Below, piece after piece: positions 1 through 5,463 of a stretch of 5,510 bases of DNA; position 1 is the first letter of the stretch; each line of letters begins with the position of its first letter. The stretch spans positions 1-5,510 of the forward strand of contig CAMPCG010000211.1 of assembly GCA_946644025.1 (NCBI GenBank). The letters are read 5' to 3'. Below the pieces are notes generated by a model. The model did no database searches and had not been told where the DNA came from. It saw nothing but the letters and a program-made list of their open reading frames with translations. Source of the stretch: an uncultured Prevotellaceae bacterium. Its GTDB lineage: Bacteria > Bacteroidota > Bacteroidia > Bacteroidales > Bacteroidaceae. The position numbers and the translations under genes were made by a program.

Positions 1-9
1 CCTCCTACT

Positions 10-36
10 GGAGCGCGTCCCTCGCTCCTGGGGACG
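10..36. other. Two mutually exclusive GC-rich hairpins
   Basis: GGAGCG (10-15) can pair with CGCTCC (23-28), and CGTCCC (16-21) can pair with GGGACG (31-36). The second stem starts inside the loop of the first, and there is no linker between the two 5' arms, so both could hardly form together; alternative folds are more likely than a pseudoknot. The element lies downstream of the stop codon of the small minus-strand gene. No T-run follows on either strand, so it is not a classical intrinsic terminator. Bases 1-81 otherwise hold no start codon on the minus strand and no gene I recognise. Chance pairing in GC-rich DNA is possible. Confidence 0.3.
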
Positions 37-81
37 TGGGTTATCGGGGGCTTTGTTGTGTGGTTATCAGCTTATGTTCGA

Positions 82-267
82 TTACTGCCATGCTGCACAG
101 ACTCTCTGGGTGTCTACTTTCAGTTGCTCGAAATAGCGAGCGGTGGCCTCGTCGTTAGTGCGTTTGGCCTCTTCGGCCGCTTCTTTCATCAATTGCGATA
201 GCACCTCGTCAGAGGGTTCCTCTATGCTCGTCAGCTTATAAGTGTCAATCGTTTGCTTCATATTCAT
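82..267 (-). CDS. Small charged helical protein of unknown function
   Basis: Encodes 61 residues. The N-terminus reads MNMKQTIDTYKLTSIEEPSDE, followed from about residue 20 to 50 by a strongly charged stretch rich in Glu, Lys, Ala and Leu that looks like one or two amphipathic helices. There is no signal peptide, membrane segment or catalytic motif. ATG codons at 267 and 261 are both possible; the second (MKQTID...) is the more usual-looking start, and neither has a Shine-Dalgarno sequence. A good promoter lies just upstream at 281-314, which supports a real gene. From memory, short Bacteroidales proteins with a similar 'TYKLTS.EEP.DE.L' opening occur as first genes beside P-loop (zeta-toxin-like) genes, which would suggest an antitoxin-like role, but no such partner starts in the 81 bases downstream. 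The gene is divergent from the AraC-type regulator and shares its control region. The function is unknown. Confidence 0.7.
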   Translation of the reverse strand: MNMKQTIDTYKLTSIEEPSDEVLSQLMKEAAEEAKRTNDEATARYFEQLKVDTQRVCAAWQ

Positions 268-280
268 ATCAATTTGAGAG

Positions 281-314
281 CAAAGTTACTAACTATTTGT
301 GAAAAGTTGGTAAA
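281..314 (-). promoter_or_regulatory. Bacteroidota-type promoter of the small minus-strand gene
   Basis: Read on the minus strand, the -7 box TAACTTTG (288-281) is a perfect match to TAnnTTTG. A 3-of-4 match to the -33 box (TTTA, 314-311) lies 22 bp upstream. Transcription would start near 273-277, leaving a leader of only about 6-16 nt. The -33 box abuts that of the divergent regulator promoter, and the -7 box overlaps the first AAAGTT repeat, so a protein bound there would compete with RNA polymerase. Confidence 0.55.
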
Positions 315-344
315 TTTGGATGGAAAGTTATATAATTTTAGTAA
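282..344 (+). repeat. Three 21-bp direct repeats, probable AraC-type operator
   Basis: AAAGTT begins at 282, 303 and 324, so the spacing is exactly 21 bp twice, about two helical turns. The units share further positions: T-A-A after the first eight bases in units 1 and 2, and T at unit positions 13, 15 and 19 in all three; 10 of 21 columns are identical throughout. AraC-family proteins commonly bind direct repeats spaced by about two turns, placing successive subunits on one face of the DNA. The array fills the divergent promoter region: unit 1 covers the -7 box of the small gene, unit 2 covers both -33 boxes, and unit 3 covers the spacer of the regulator's own promoter. That layout suggests autoregulation and co-regulation of the small gene. 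The binding protein is inferred to be the regulator at 358-1254. Confidence 0.6.
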
Positions 345-349
345 TTTTG
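315..349 (+). promoter_or_regulatory. Bacteroidota-type promoter of the AraC-family gene
   Basis: TTTG at 315-318 and TAATTTTG at 342-349 (perfect TAnnTTTG) are separated by 23 bp, slightly longer than usual. Transcription would start at about 353-357, placing the ATG at 358 within a few bases of the 5' end, so the message would be leaderless or nearly so. The -33 box directly abuts the -33 box of the divergent small-gene promoter. Confidence 0.55.
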
Positions 350-357
350 CCACCGAT

Positions 358-1254
358 ATGGAGAAAATCCTTCGCGTTCACAGCGTCAACGACTACGCCC
401 GCTATATCGGTGCTCCCGTGCTCCATCCGCTCGTGTCGGTTATTCACTACGACGAGCTGGAACACTGCCGCCACTCGCTCAACAACTACGATGTCTATGG
501 CATCTTCATCGGCGACGAGACCTTGGAGAATCTTACCTACGGTCTTATCACCTACGACCTTCACCGTCACGCCCTGATGTGTGTGTCGCCTGGCCAGATT
601 GGCGGCAAGGCCGATACCGGCGAGGAGATTCAGACCAAGGGCTGGGCCCTGCTCTTCGACCCGGAGCTCCTGCACGGCACCGACCTGGAGCGGCGGCTGC
701 CGGCATATACCTACTTCTCGTACAACACCAACGAGGCCCTGCTGATGAGCGAAGAGCAGCGGCAGACCATCGTCGGCCTGTTGGAGGCCATGCGCACAGA
801 GCTTGCCGAGGACGACGACCACGCGCAGCATATCGTCGTGGCACACCTGCAGCTTGTCCTGGAATACATAGCCCGATACTATGCCAGCCAGCTGTCGTTG
901 CAGACAAAGGCTTCCAACGACTTGCTCACTCGGTTTGAGAACCTGCTGCGGCGTTATTACGCCGAAGGGCTGCAGCGTACCTACGGACTTCCTACGGTGA
1001 AGTACTGCGCCCGGGAATTGTTTCTCTCCACCAACTATTTCGGCGACCTCGTACGCCAGATGACTGGCGACACTGCCAGCAACATGATTAGGCGCTACGT
1101 CATGCTGCAGGCACAGAAGCTGCTCATCAGCGGCTCCACCATTACGGGTACGGCTGACCAGCTGGGCTTTGAATATCCGCAGCACTTCACCCGCATGTTT
1201 AAAAAGCATTTCGGCGAGTCGCCGAGCCAATACCTGGGCCGCAAGAGGAAATAA
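358..1254 (+). CDS. AraC-family transcriptional regulator
   Basis: A 298-residue DNA-binding regulator. The N-terminal part (about residues 1-190) looks like the AraC-type sensor domain common in Bacteroidota, opening with MEKILRVHSVNDYARYIGA and HPLVSVI, and with a GWALLFDPELLHG segment near residue 100. The C-terminal AraC domain holds two helix-turn-helix units: about 213-235 (CARELFLSTNYFGDLVRQMTG) and about 262-284 (ADQLGFEYPQHFTRMFKKHFG), ending in the usual SPSQYL signature. The frame is open back to a TTG at 253, but those 35 codons are AT-rich, cover the promoter and repeats, and overlap the divergent gene; the ATG at 358 gives the family's normal N-terminus. There is no Shine-Dalgarno site. 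The effector is unknown. The 21-bp repeats upstream suggest autoregulation. GH2 lies downstream in the same direction but has its own promoter, so control of GH2 is possible but not shown. Confidence 0.92.
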   Translation: MEKILRVHSVNDYARYIGAPVLHPLVSVIHYDELEHCRHSLNNYDVYGIFIGDETLENLTYGLITYDLHRHALMCVSPGQIGGKADTGEEIQTKGWALLFDPELLHGTDLERRLPAYTYFSYNTNEALLMSEEQRQTIVGLLEAMRTELAEDDDHAQHIVVAHLQLVLEYIARYYASQLSLQTKASNDLLTRFENLLRRYYAEGLQRTYGLPTVKYCARELFLSTNYFGDLVRQMTGDTASNMIRRYVMLQAQKLLISGSTITGTADQLGFEYPQHFTRMFKKHFGESPSQYLGRKRK

Positions 1255-1278
1255 AACGTGCAAAAGGATATACCTTTA

Positions 1279-1293
1279 TTAACTGTCTGTTAA
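1279..1293. promoter_or_regulatory. Palindrome TTAAC-N5-GTTAA upstream of the GH2 promoter
   Basis: A perfect 5-bp inverted repeat with a 5-bp spacer, centred at 1286, about 62 bp before the predicted GH2 transcription start. That is a usual place for an activator site. A second small palindrome, AAAGG-N5-CCTTT (1263-1277), precedes it just after the regulator's stop codon; it is too weak and lacks a T-run to be called a terminator. The proteins that might bind are unknown, and short AT-rich palindromes arise by chance. Confidence 0.3.
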
Positions 1294-1313
1294 AGAAAGC
1301 GCGCCGTTTCTTT
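1292..1313. promoter_or_regulatory. Inverted repeat AAAGAAA-N8-TTTCTTT overlapping the GH2 -33 box
   Basis: AAAGAAA (1292-1298) and TTTCTTT (1307-1313) are perfect 7-bp complements around the GC-rich spacer GCGCGCCG. The right arm covers the first three bases of the TTTG -33 element (1311-1314). A protein bound here would either block RNA polymerase or contact it. It differs from the AAAGTT repeats in front of the regulator gene, so it may be read by another factor. An operator role is inferred from position and symmetry. Confidence 0.4.
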
Positions 1314-1342
1314 GGCCGTTACGTTTTTTATTGCTATTTTTG
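1311..1342 (+). promoter_or_regulatory. Bacteroidota-type promoter of the GH2 gene
   Basis: TTTG at 1311-1314, then 20 bp, then TATTTTTG at 1335-1342, a perfect TAnnTTTG. Spacing and both boxes fit the Bacteroidota consensus, making this the best promoter in the window. Transcription would start near 1346-1350, giving a leader of about 25 nt. That leader is mostly an ACT-type triplet repeat (1356-1373: ACT ACT AAT ACT ACT ACT) running directly into the ATG, with no Shine-Dalgarno sequence. Confidence 0.7.
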
Positions 1343-1373
1343 CAAGCACAAATAAACTACTAATACTACTACT

Positions 1374-3932
1374 ATGAAACGACAATCGGTAACGACGATT
1401 CTGATGGCCCTCTCGGCCATCGCCTTTGCCCAGCAGCGTCAGGAGACCGTCTTGACGGACGGCTGGCAGTTCTCACGTGACAAACAACAGTGGCAGGCCG
1501 TCAGAGTGCCCCACGACTGGGCCATCAGCGGACCCTTCGACAAGAAGTGGGACCTGCAGGTGGTGGCCATCGAGCAGAACGGCGAGAAGGAGGCCACCGA
1601 GAAGAGCGGACGCTCGGGTGCCCTGCCGTGGATTGGCGAGGGGCACTATAAACGGTCATTCACCGTTCCGGCAGGATTTAACGGTCATGCCGAACTGCTC
1701 TTCGACGGAGCCATGGCCGAGCCCACGGTCAGCGTCAACGGACAGAAGGCGGGCTATTGGGCCTACGGCTACAACACGTTCCGTGTGGATATCACGAAGT
1801 TCGTGAAGGTGGGAGAGAACTTCCTTGAGGTCGATCTGAAGAATGTCGAGGAGAGCTCGCGCTGGTATCCCGGTGCCGGCCTCTACCGTCCCGTGACGCT
1901 GATCCTCAATTCGCAGGACGCGCGCATCGACGACTGGGGCATCACCACGACGACTGAGCTGGGCAAGAAAAAGAGTCCCAAGAACGGCGATGTGGACGAG
2001 TTCACCATCGAGGTGCCCATCATCACCGCCGACGGCAAGGGCCGTCCCGTGGATCTGCAACTCATCGACCCCGACGGAAAGTCGGTCAGCATGCTGAATT
2101 CCGCCCCCTTCAAGGACGGCAAGGCCATAGGTCGGTTCTGGGGGAAGTTCAAGCACTGGACGCCCGAGACACCTTATTTATATAAGGTGCGCGTGACGGT
2201 GTATGACGGTAAGGCTGACCCGGCGAAGAAGCTTTACGATGACTTCGGCAAGGTTGTTGACCAGAAGACCTTCACCGTGGGCATCCGCACGGTGAAGGTT
2301 TCGAAGGAAGGCGGCTTCCAGCTGAACGGTGTGACGCGTAAGCTGAAGGGTGTCTGTCTGCACCACGACCTCGGTCCGCTGGGCGCCGCTGTGAACAAGG
2401 CCGCCCTCATCCGACAGATAAAGACCATGAAGGAAATGGGCTGCGACGCCATTCGCACGGCTCACAACATGCCGAGCCAGTGGCAGATGGACATCTGCGA
2501 CTCGCTGGGCATGATGGTCATGGCCGAGAGCTTCGACATGTGGGTCTACCCCAAGTGCAAGAACGGCTACGCCCGGTTCTTCAAGACCTGGGCCGACCGC
2601 GACATTGAGAACCTTGTCGTGGCCAACCGCAACCACCCCTCAATCGTGATGTGGTCGATAGGCAACGAGATTCCCGAGCAGGGCATGGCGGGAGGCCGCG
2701 AGATGGCCGCCCACCTGCAGGACCTCTGCCACCAGCTGGACCCCACGCGCCCCGTCACCCAGGGCTGCGACCGCCCCGACAACGCCGCCGCTACGGGATT
2801 CCTGCAGACCATGGACGTGCCGGGACTGAACTACCGCCTGCACCGCTATCAGGACACCTTCGACAAACTGTGGCACGGGTTCCTGCTGGGCTCGGAGACC
2901 ACGTCGACGGTGTCGTCGCGCGGCGTGTATAAGTTCCCCGTCAAGACCACCGACAACTCGCAGTACAGCTCGTGGGCAAAGGGCTACGACCCGCAGGCCA
3001 TCAAGAATGCCGACGGGCAGTGCTCGGGCTACGACGTGGAGTACTGCGCATGGTCTAACCTGCCCGACGACGACTGGCGCTGGCAGGAGGACAAGCCGTG
3101 GGTCATCGGCGAGTTCGTGTGGACGGGCTACGACTACCTGGGCGAGCCTACACCCTACGACGAATACTGGCCCAGCCGCAGCTCCTACTTCGGCATCTGC
3201 GACCTGGCCGGACTGCCCAAGGACCGCTACTTCCTCTACCGTTCTCACTGGAACCGCGACGAACACACCATCCACCTGCTGCCCCACTGGACGTGGCCGG
3301 AGCGAAAGGGCGAGGTGACGCCCGTATACTGCTACACCGACTACCAGGAGGCCGAGCTCTTCCTCAACGGCAAGAGCCAGGGACGCATCAAGAAGGTCAA
3401 GGAGGAACCCGGCAAGTGGGACGCCAAGGACCGGCTGGACCGCTACCGCCTGCGCTGGAACGACGTGAAGTACGAGCCCGGCGAACTGAAGGTCGTGGTC
3501 TATGACGAGGCTGGCAACGCCGCCGGTACCAAGACCCTGCTCACGGCCGGAAAGCCCGCCCGTCTGCAGCTCGACGTATGGACGCAACAGAGTAACCTCT
3601 CACCCCTCACCTCTAACCTCTCACCCCTGAAAGCCGACGGCCAGGACCTGGCCTTCGTCACCGTGTCGCTCACAGACAAGAGGGGCACCCTCATCCCCAA
3701 TGCTGCCGACCAGCTGAAGTTTGAGGTGACGGGTGCGGGAACGTTCCGCGCAGCCTGCAACGGCGACGCCACCTCGCTCGAACCGTTCACCGAGCCTACG
3801 ATGAAGCTCTTCAACGGCCAGCTCGTGGTCATCGTTCAGGCTGGAAAGAAGCCTGGAAAGGCAACACTGAAAGTAACAGACCTGGAGAACAAGCTCACCA
3901 AGTCCGTCACCATCAGCGTGGAGGAAGAGTGA
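1374..3932 (+). CDS. Secreted family 2 glycoside hydrolase (beta-galactosidase-like)
   Basis: An 852-residue glycosidase that should hydrolyse a terminal beta-linked sugar, probably galactose, by the retaining mechanism in the periplasm. Residues 1-19 form a type I signal peptide with cleavage after AFA|QQ; there is no lipoprotein Cys. Domains in order: GH2 sugar-binding jelly roll (about 28-178), Ig-like domain (about 185-305), TIM barrel (about 310-620), a DUF4982-like Ig domain (about 640-700, with TPVYCYTDYQEAELFLNG) and a C-terminal Ig/invasin-like domain (about 730-850). GH2 landmarks are CLHHD (328-332), RTAHNMPS (361-368), the acid/base Glu432 in IGNE, the likely nucleophile Glu508 in GSETTS, and WTGYDYLGEP from 583. 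All expected catalytic residues are present. A heptamer repeat adds SNLSPLTSNLSPL at 740-752. The gene has its own promoter, no SusC/SusD neighbour is in the window, and the exact substrate cannot be told from sequence; beta-glucuronidase or another GH2 activity is possible. Confidence 0.93.
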   Translation: MKRQSVTTILMALSAIAFAQQRQETVLTDGWQFSRDKQQWQAVRVPHDWAISGPFDKKWDLQVVAIEQNGEKEATEKSGRSGALPWIGEGHYKRSFTVPAGFNGHAELLFDGAMAEPTVSVNGQKAGYWAYGYNTFRVDITKFVKVGENFLEVDLKNVEESSRWYPGAGLYRPVTLILNSQDARIDDWGITTTTELGKKKSPKNGDVDEFTIEVPIITADGKGRPVDLQLIDPDGKSVSMLNSAPFKDGKAIGRFWGKFKHWTPETPYLYKVRVTVYDGKADPAKKLYDDFGKVVDQKTFTVGIRTVKVSKEGGFQLNGVTRKLKGVCLHHDLGPLGAAVNKAALIRQIKTMKEMGCDAIRTAHNMPSQWQMDICDSLGMMVMAESFDMWVYPKCKNGYARFFKTWADRDIENLVVANRNHPSIVMWSIGNEIPEQGMAGGREMAAHLQDLCHQLDPTRPVTQGCDRPDNAAATGFLQTMDVPGLNYRLHRYQDTFDKLWHGFLLGSETTSTVSSRGVYKFPVKTTDNSQYSSWAKGYDPQAIKNADGQCSGYDVEYCAWSNLPDDDWRWQEDKPWVIGEFVWTGYDYLGEPTPYDEYWPSRSSYFGICDLAGLPKDRYFLYRSHWNRDEHTIHLLPHWTWPERKGEVTPVYCYTDYQEAELFLNGKSQGRIKKVKEEPGKWDAKDRLDRYRLRWNDVKYEPGELKVVVYDEAGNAAGTKTLLTAGKPARLQLDVWTQQSNLSPLTSNLSPLKADGQDLAFVTVSLTDKRGTLIPNAADQLKFEVTGAGTFRAACNGDATSLEPFTEPTMKLFNGQLVVIVQAGKKPGKATLKVTDLENKLTKSVTISVEEE
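3593..3627 (+). repeat. Five 7-bp tandem repeats inside the GH2 gene
   Basis: The units are TAACCTC, TCACCCC, TCACCTC, TAACCTC and TCACCCC, consensus TMACCYC (minus strand GRGGTKA). Because three units make 21 bp, the array reads in frame and encodes a doubled S-N-L-S-P-L peptide at residues 740-752. It lies in the linker just before the C-terminal KADGQDLAFVTV domain, where related proteins usually have a short strand. A simple-repeat insertion tolerated in frame is the likely origin. Gain or loss of units in multiples of three would keep the frame; other changes would truncate the last domain. Confidence 0.75.
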
Positions 3933-3939
3933 GATGGAA

Positions 3940-4026
3940 GTGAAAGGGAGTCTTAAGGGAGTTTTTAAGGAGTTTTAAGGGAGTGAAAGGGAAGTGAAGG
4001 GGGAGTGAAAGGGGAGTGAAGGGGAC
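3940..4026 (+). repeat. Eight-unit 11-bp tandem repeat, left arm
   Basis: Units start with GT at 3940, 3950, 3961, 3972, 3983, 3994, 4005 and 4016: one of 10 bp, then seven of 11 bp. The consensus is GTGAAAGGGGA; units 2-4 are a variant with TTAAGG in place of GAAAGG (for example GTTTTAAGGGA). The last unit ends in GAC at the loop. The array begins 7 bp after the GH2 stop codon. It is not coding (11 is not a multiple of 3). Its last units hold GGG runs 6-7 bases apart, so a G-quadruplex is possible on this strand. Confidence 0.85.
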
Positions 4027-4100
4027 GTTTGTTCTGCGGGTAAATCTATTGTCCCTTTCACTCCCCCTTCACTCCCCTTTCACTCCCCTTTCACTCCCTT
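3977..4100. terminator. 50-bp inverted repeat between convergent genes, possible bidirectional terminator
   Basis: Bases 3977-4026 pair with 4051-4100 in one register with no bulges: 46 Watson-Crick pairs, two G-T pairs (3999/4078 and 4021/4056) and two mismatches (3992/4085 and 4010/4067). The loop is 24 bases (4027-4050). The structure sits 44 bp after the GH2 stop and 17 bp after the dGTPase stop, so both messages would end in or run through it, each meeting the purine-rich arm first. It is far longer than a normal intrinsic terminator and no U-run follows on either strand. Transcript separation, 3'-end protection or an RNase III target are all plausible; the hairpin itself is certain, its role is inferred. 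Confidence 0.6.
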
Positions 4101-4105
4101 TCAAC
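4051..4105 (-). repeat. Five-unit 11-bp tandem repeat, right arm, opposite orientation
   Basis: Read on the minus strand, units start at 4105, 4094, 4083, 4072 and 4061, each exactly 11 bp: GTTGAAAGGGA, GTGAAAGGGGA twice, GTGAAGGGGGA and GTGAAAGGGAC. The last unit ends in GAC at the loop, as does the last unit of the left array. Outside it a partial TTAAGG-type unit (4113-4106) runs back to GTGAA, which overlaps the dGTPase stop codon TAG (4120-4118). The same unit types occur in nearly the same order as in the left array, so one arm probably arose by inverted duplication of the other. Confidence 0.85.
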
Positions 4106-4117
4106 CTTAAAACTTCA

Positions 4118-5455
4118 CTATACAATCGGCAGCGATATGCCGCAAATCTTCTGATAGACATCGAGGGCATAGACATCGGTCATGCCGCTGATGTAGTCAA
4201 TGACGGCCATGAGACGTGTCTCGAGGTCGTCATTTTCTATGTCGTACTGGCTGCTCACGCGGCCAATGAGCTGCTGGCTGTAGTAGCGCTCGGGGTGCTC
4301 TATGGCCTCGACCATCAGCTCCATCAGCGTGGCCATGATGCGGTAACCCGACAGCTCTACGTCGAGCACGGGCTGGCTCTTGTAGATGCGCTGCTTCGAG
4401 ACCTGCGTACAGGCTTTGTAGGCCTGGCGCGGCAGGTCGCCGATGTGGTCGATGAGCGAGCCCGTCAGGCGGCCTGCCAGGATGTCTTCCTCGTGGCGGA
4501 GGAAGGTCTCCACGCACTCGTTCTCCAGCTTGCCGATGACGCAGGCCCGCAGGTACTGCACCTTCTCGTTGGGGTCGGTGAGCTGCTCGTCGCTGATGCG
4601 CTGACGTATGCGGTTGCGCGTGTCGGCGTCGAAGAAGCCGAGCATGAGGGCGGCCGTCTCGTCGAAGGAGAGAATCTTCAGCTTGTGGGCATCCTCCAGG
4701 TCCATAATCTCGTAGCAGATGTCGTCGGCCGCCTCGACCAGATAGACCAGCGGGTGGCGGGCGTAGCGCAGCGGCTGTCCTGGCTCGGAGAGGCGCAGTA
4801 TGCCCATCTCGTCGGCAATGCGCTCGTAGATGGGTGCCTCGCTGGCGAAGAATCCGAACTTGCCCTTCCGTCCGGCCAGCGACGACGCGTGGGGATATTT
4901 CACGATGCTGGCCAGCGTGGAGTAGGTCATGACGAAGCCTCCGGGACGGCGGCCCTTGAACTGGTGGGTGAGTAGGCGGAAGGCGTTGGCGTTGCCCTCA
5001 AAGTGGGTGATGTCGTCCCAGAAGGTTGGCGACACCTTCTCCTTCATGCTCAGACCCTTGCCCTCGGTGAAGAACGTCTGGATGGCCTTCTCGCCGGAAT
5101 GTCCGAAGGGCGGGTTGCCAAGGTCGTGGGCCAGGCAGGCCGACGCGACAATCTGCCCCAGCTCCAGCAGCAGGGGGTTGCCGGCCAGCTCGCGTCGACG
5201 GCGGATGGCGGCCGACACGTCGTTGCCCAGCGACATGCCTACGCTCGCCACTTCGAGCGAGTGCGTCAGGCGGTTGTGTACGAAGACGCTGCCCGGAAGG
5301 GGGAATACTTGGGTCTTGTTCTGCAGACGGCGGAAGGGCGCGGAGAAAATCAGACGGTCGTAGTCGCGCTTGAACTCCGTGCGGTCGTCGTGACGCTCAG
5401 GGTGGCGGTGCTCCTGGCCCAGGCGGCAATTGGATATCAACTTGTTCCAGTCCAT
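4118..5455 (-). CDS. dgt: dGTPase-like HD-domain triphosphohydrolase
   Basis: A 445-residue cytoplasmic enzyme of the dGTPase family, which splits dNTPs (classically dGTP) into the deoxynucleoside and triphosphate and so adjusts the dNTP pool. Visible motifs: DRTEFKRDYDRLIFSAPFRRL (25-44, with RLQNKTQVFPL following), the first metal-ligand His65 in NRLTHSLEV, His110-Asp111 in ACLAHDLGNPPFGH, Glu122, HFEGNANAFR (151-160) and the final acidic ligand in EAADDICY (about 244-245). All HD residues are present, so it should be active. Length and the MDWNKLISNCRLGQEHRH start fit Bacteroidales members. The ATG at 5455 is preceded by an A-rich stretch rather than a Shine-Dalgarno site. The promoter is not visible; the upstream DNA is a G-rich repeat. 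It converges on GH2 and shares the large hairpin at its 3' end. True substrate preference, and whether it forms the usual hexamer, cannot be told from sequence. Confidence 0.95.
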   Translation of the reverse strand: MDWNKLISNCRLGQEHRHPERHDDRTEFKRDYDRLIFSAPFRRLQNKTQVFPLPGSVFVHNRLTHSLEVASVGMSLGNDVSAAIRRRRELAGNPLLLELGQIVASACLAHDLGNPPFGHSGEKAIQTFFTEGKGLSMKEKVSPTFWDDITHFEGNANAFRLLTHQFKGRRPGGFVMTYSTLASIVKYPHASSLAGRKGKFGFFASEAPIYERIADEMGILRLSEPGQPLRYARHPLVYLVEAADDICYEIMDLEDAHKLKILSFDETAALMLGFFDADTRNRIRQRISDEQLTDPNEKVQYLRACVIGKLENECVETFLRHEEDILAGRLTGSLIDHIGDLPRQAYKACTQVSKQRIYKSQPVLDVELSGYRIMATLMELMVEAIEHPERYYSQQLIGRVSSQYDIENDDLETRLMAVIDYISGMTDVYALDVYQKICGISLPIV

Positions 5456-5463
5456 TTCTTTTA

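Noticed and set aside
10..36. H-type pseudoknot from the two overlapping GC-rich stems
   Set aside because: There is no base between the two 5' arms to cross the second stem, so both stems together are sterically unlikely; alternative hairpins remain possible.
253..357. Upstream extension of the regulator from a TTG at 253
   Set aside because: The 35 extra codons cover the promoter and 21-bp repeats, overlap the divergent gene, and precede the normal family N-terminus at 358.
328..1263. 311-residue minus-strand open frame across the regulator gene
   Set aside because: It is antisense to a clear AraC-family gene and results from GC-rich third codon positions; its sequence has no recognisable domain.
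2640..3587. 315-residue minus-strand open frame inside GH2
   Set aside because: It is antisense to the catalytic barrel of a well-supported GH2 enzyme, with a Val/Ala/Leu-rich shadow composition and no motif.
1374..3932. GH2 as part of a SusC/SusD polysaccharide-utilisation locus
   Set aside because: No SusC- or SusD-like gene, sigma/anti-sigma pair or hybrid two-component sensor is present in the window; nearby genes outside it cannot be assessed.
3933..4117. CRISPR array or insertion-sequence ends
   Set aside because: The units are 11 bp with no spacers, there is no transposase frame, and no target-site duplication is seen around the inverted repeat.
4016..4975. 319-residue plus-strand open frame opposite the dGTPase gene
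   Set aside because: Its start lies in the repeat array, the first residues are translated hairpin (a Leu/Ser/Pro repeat), and the rest is antisense to a conserved enzyme.
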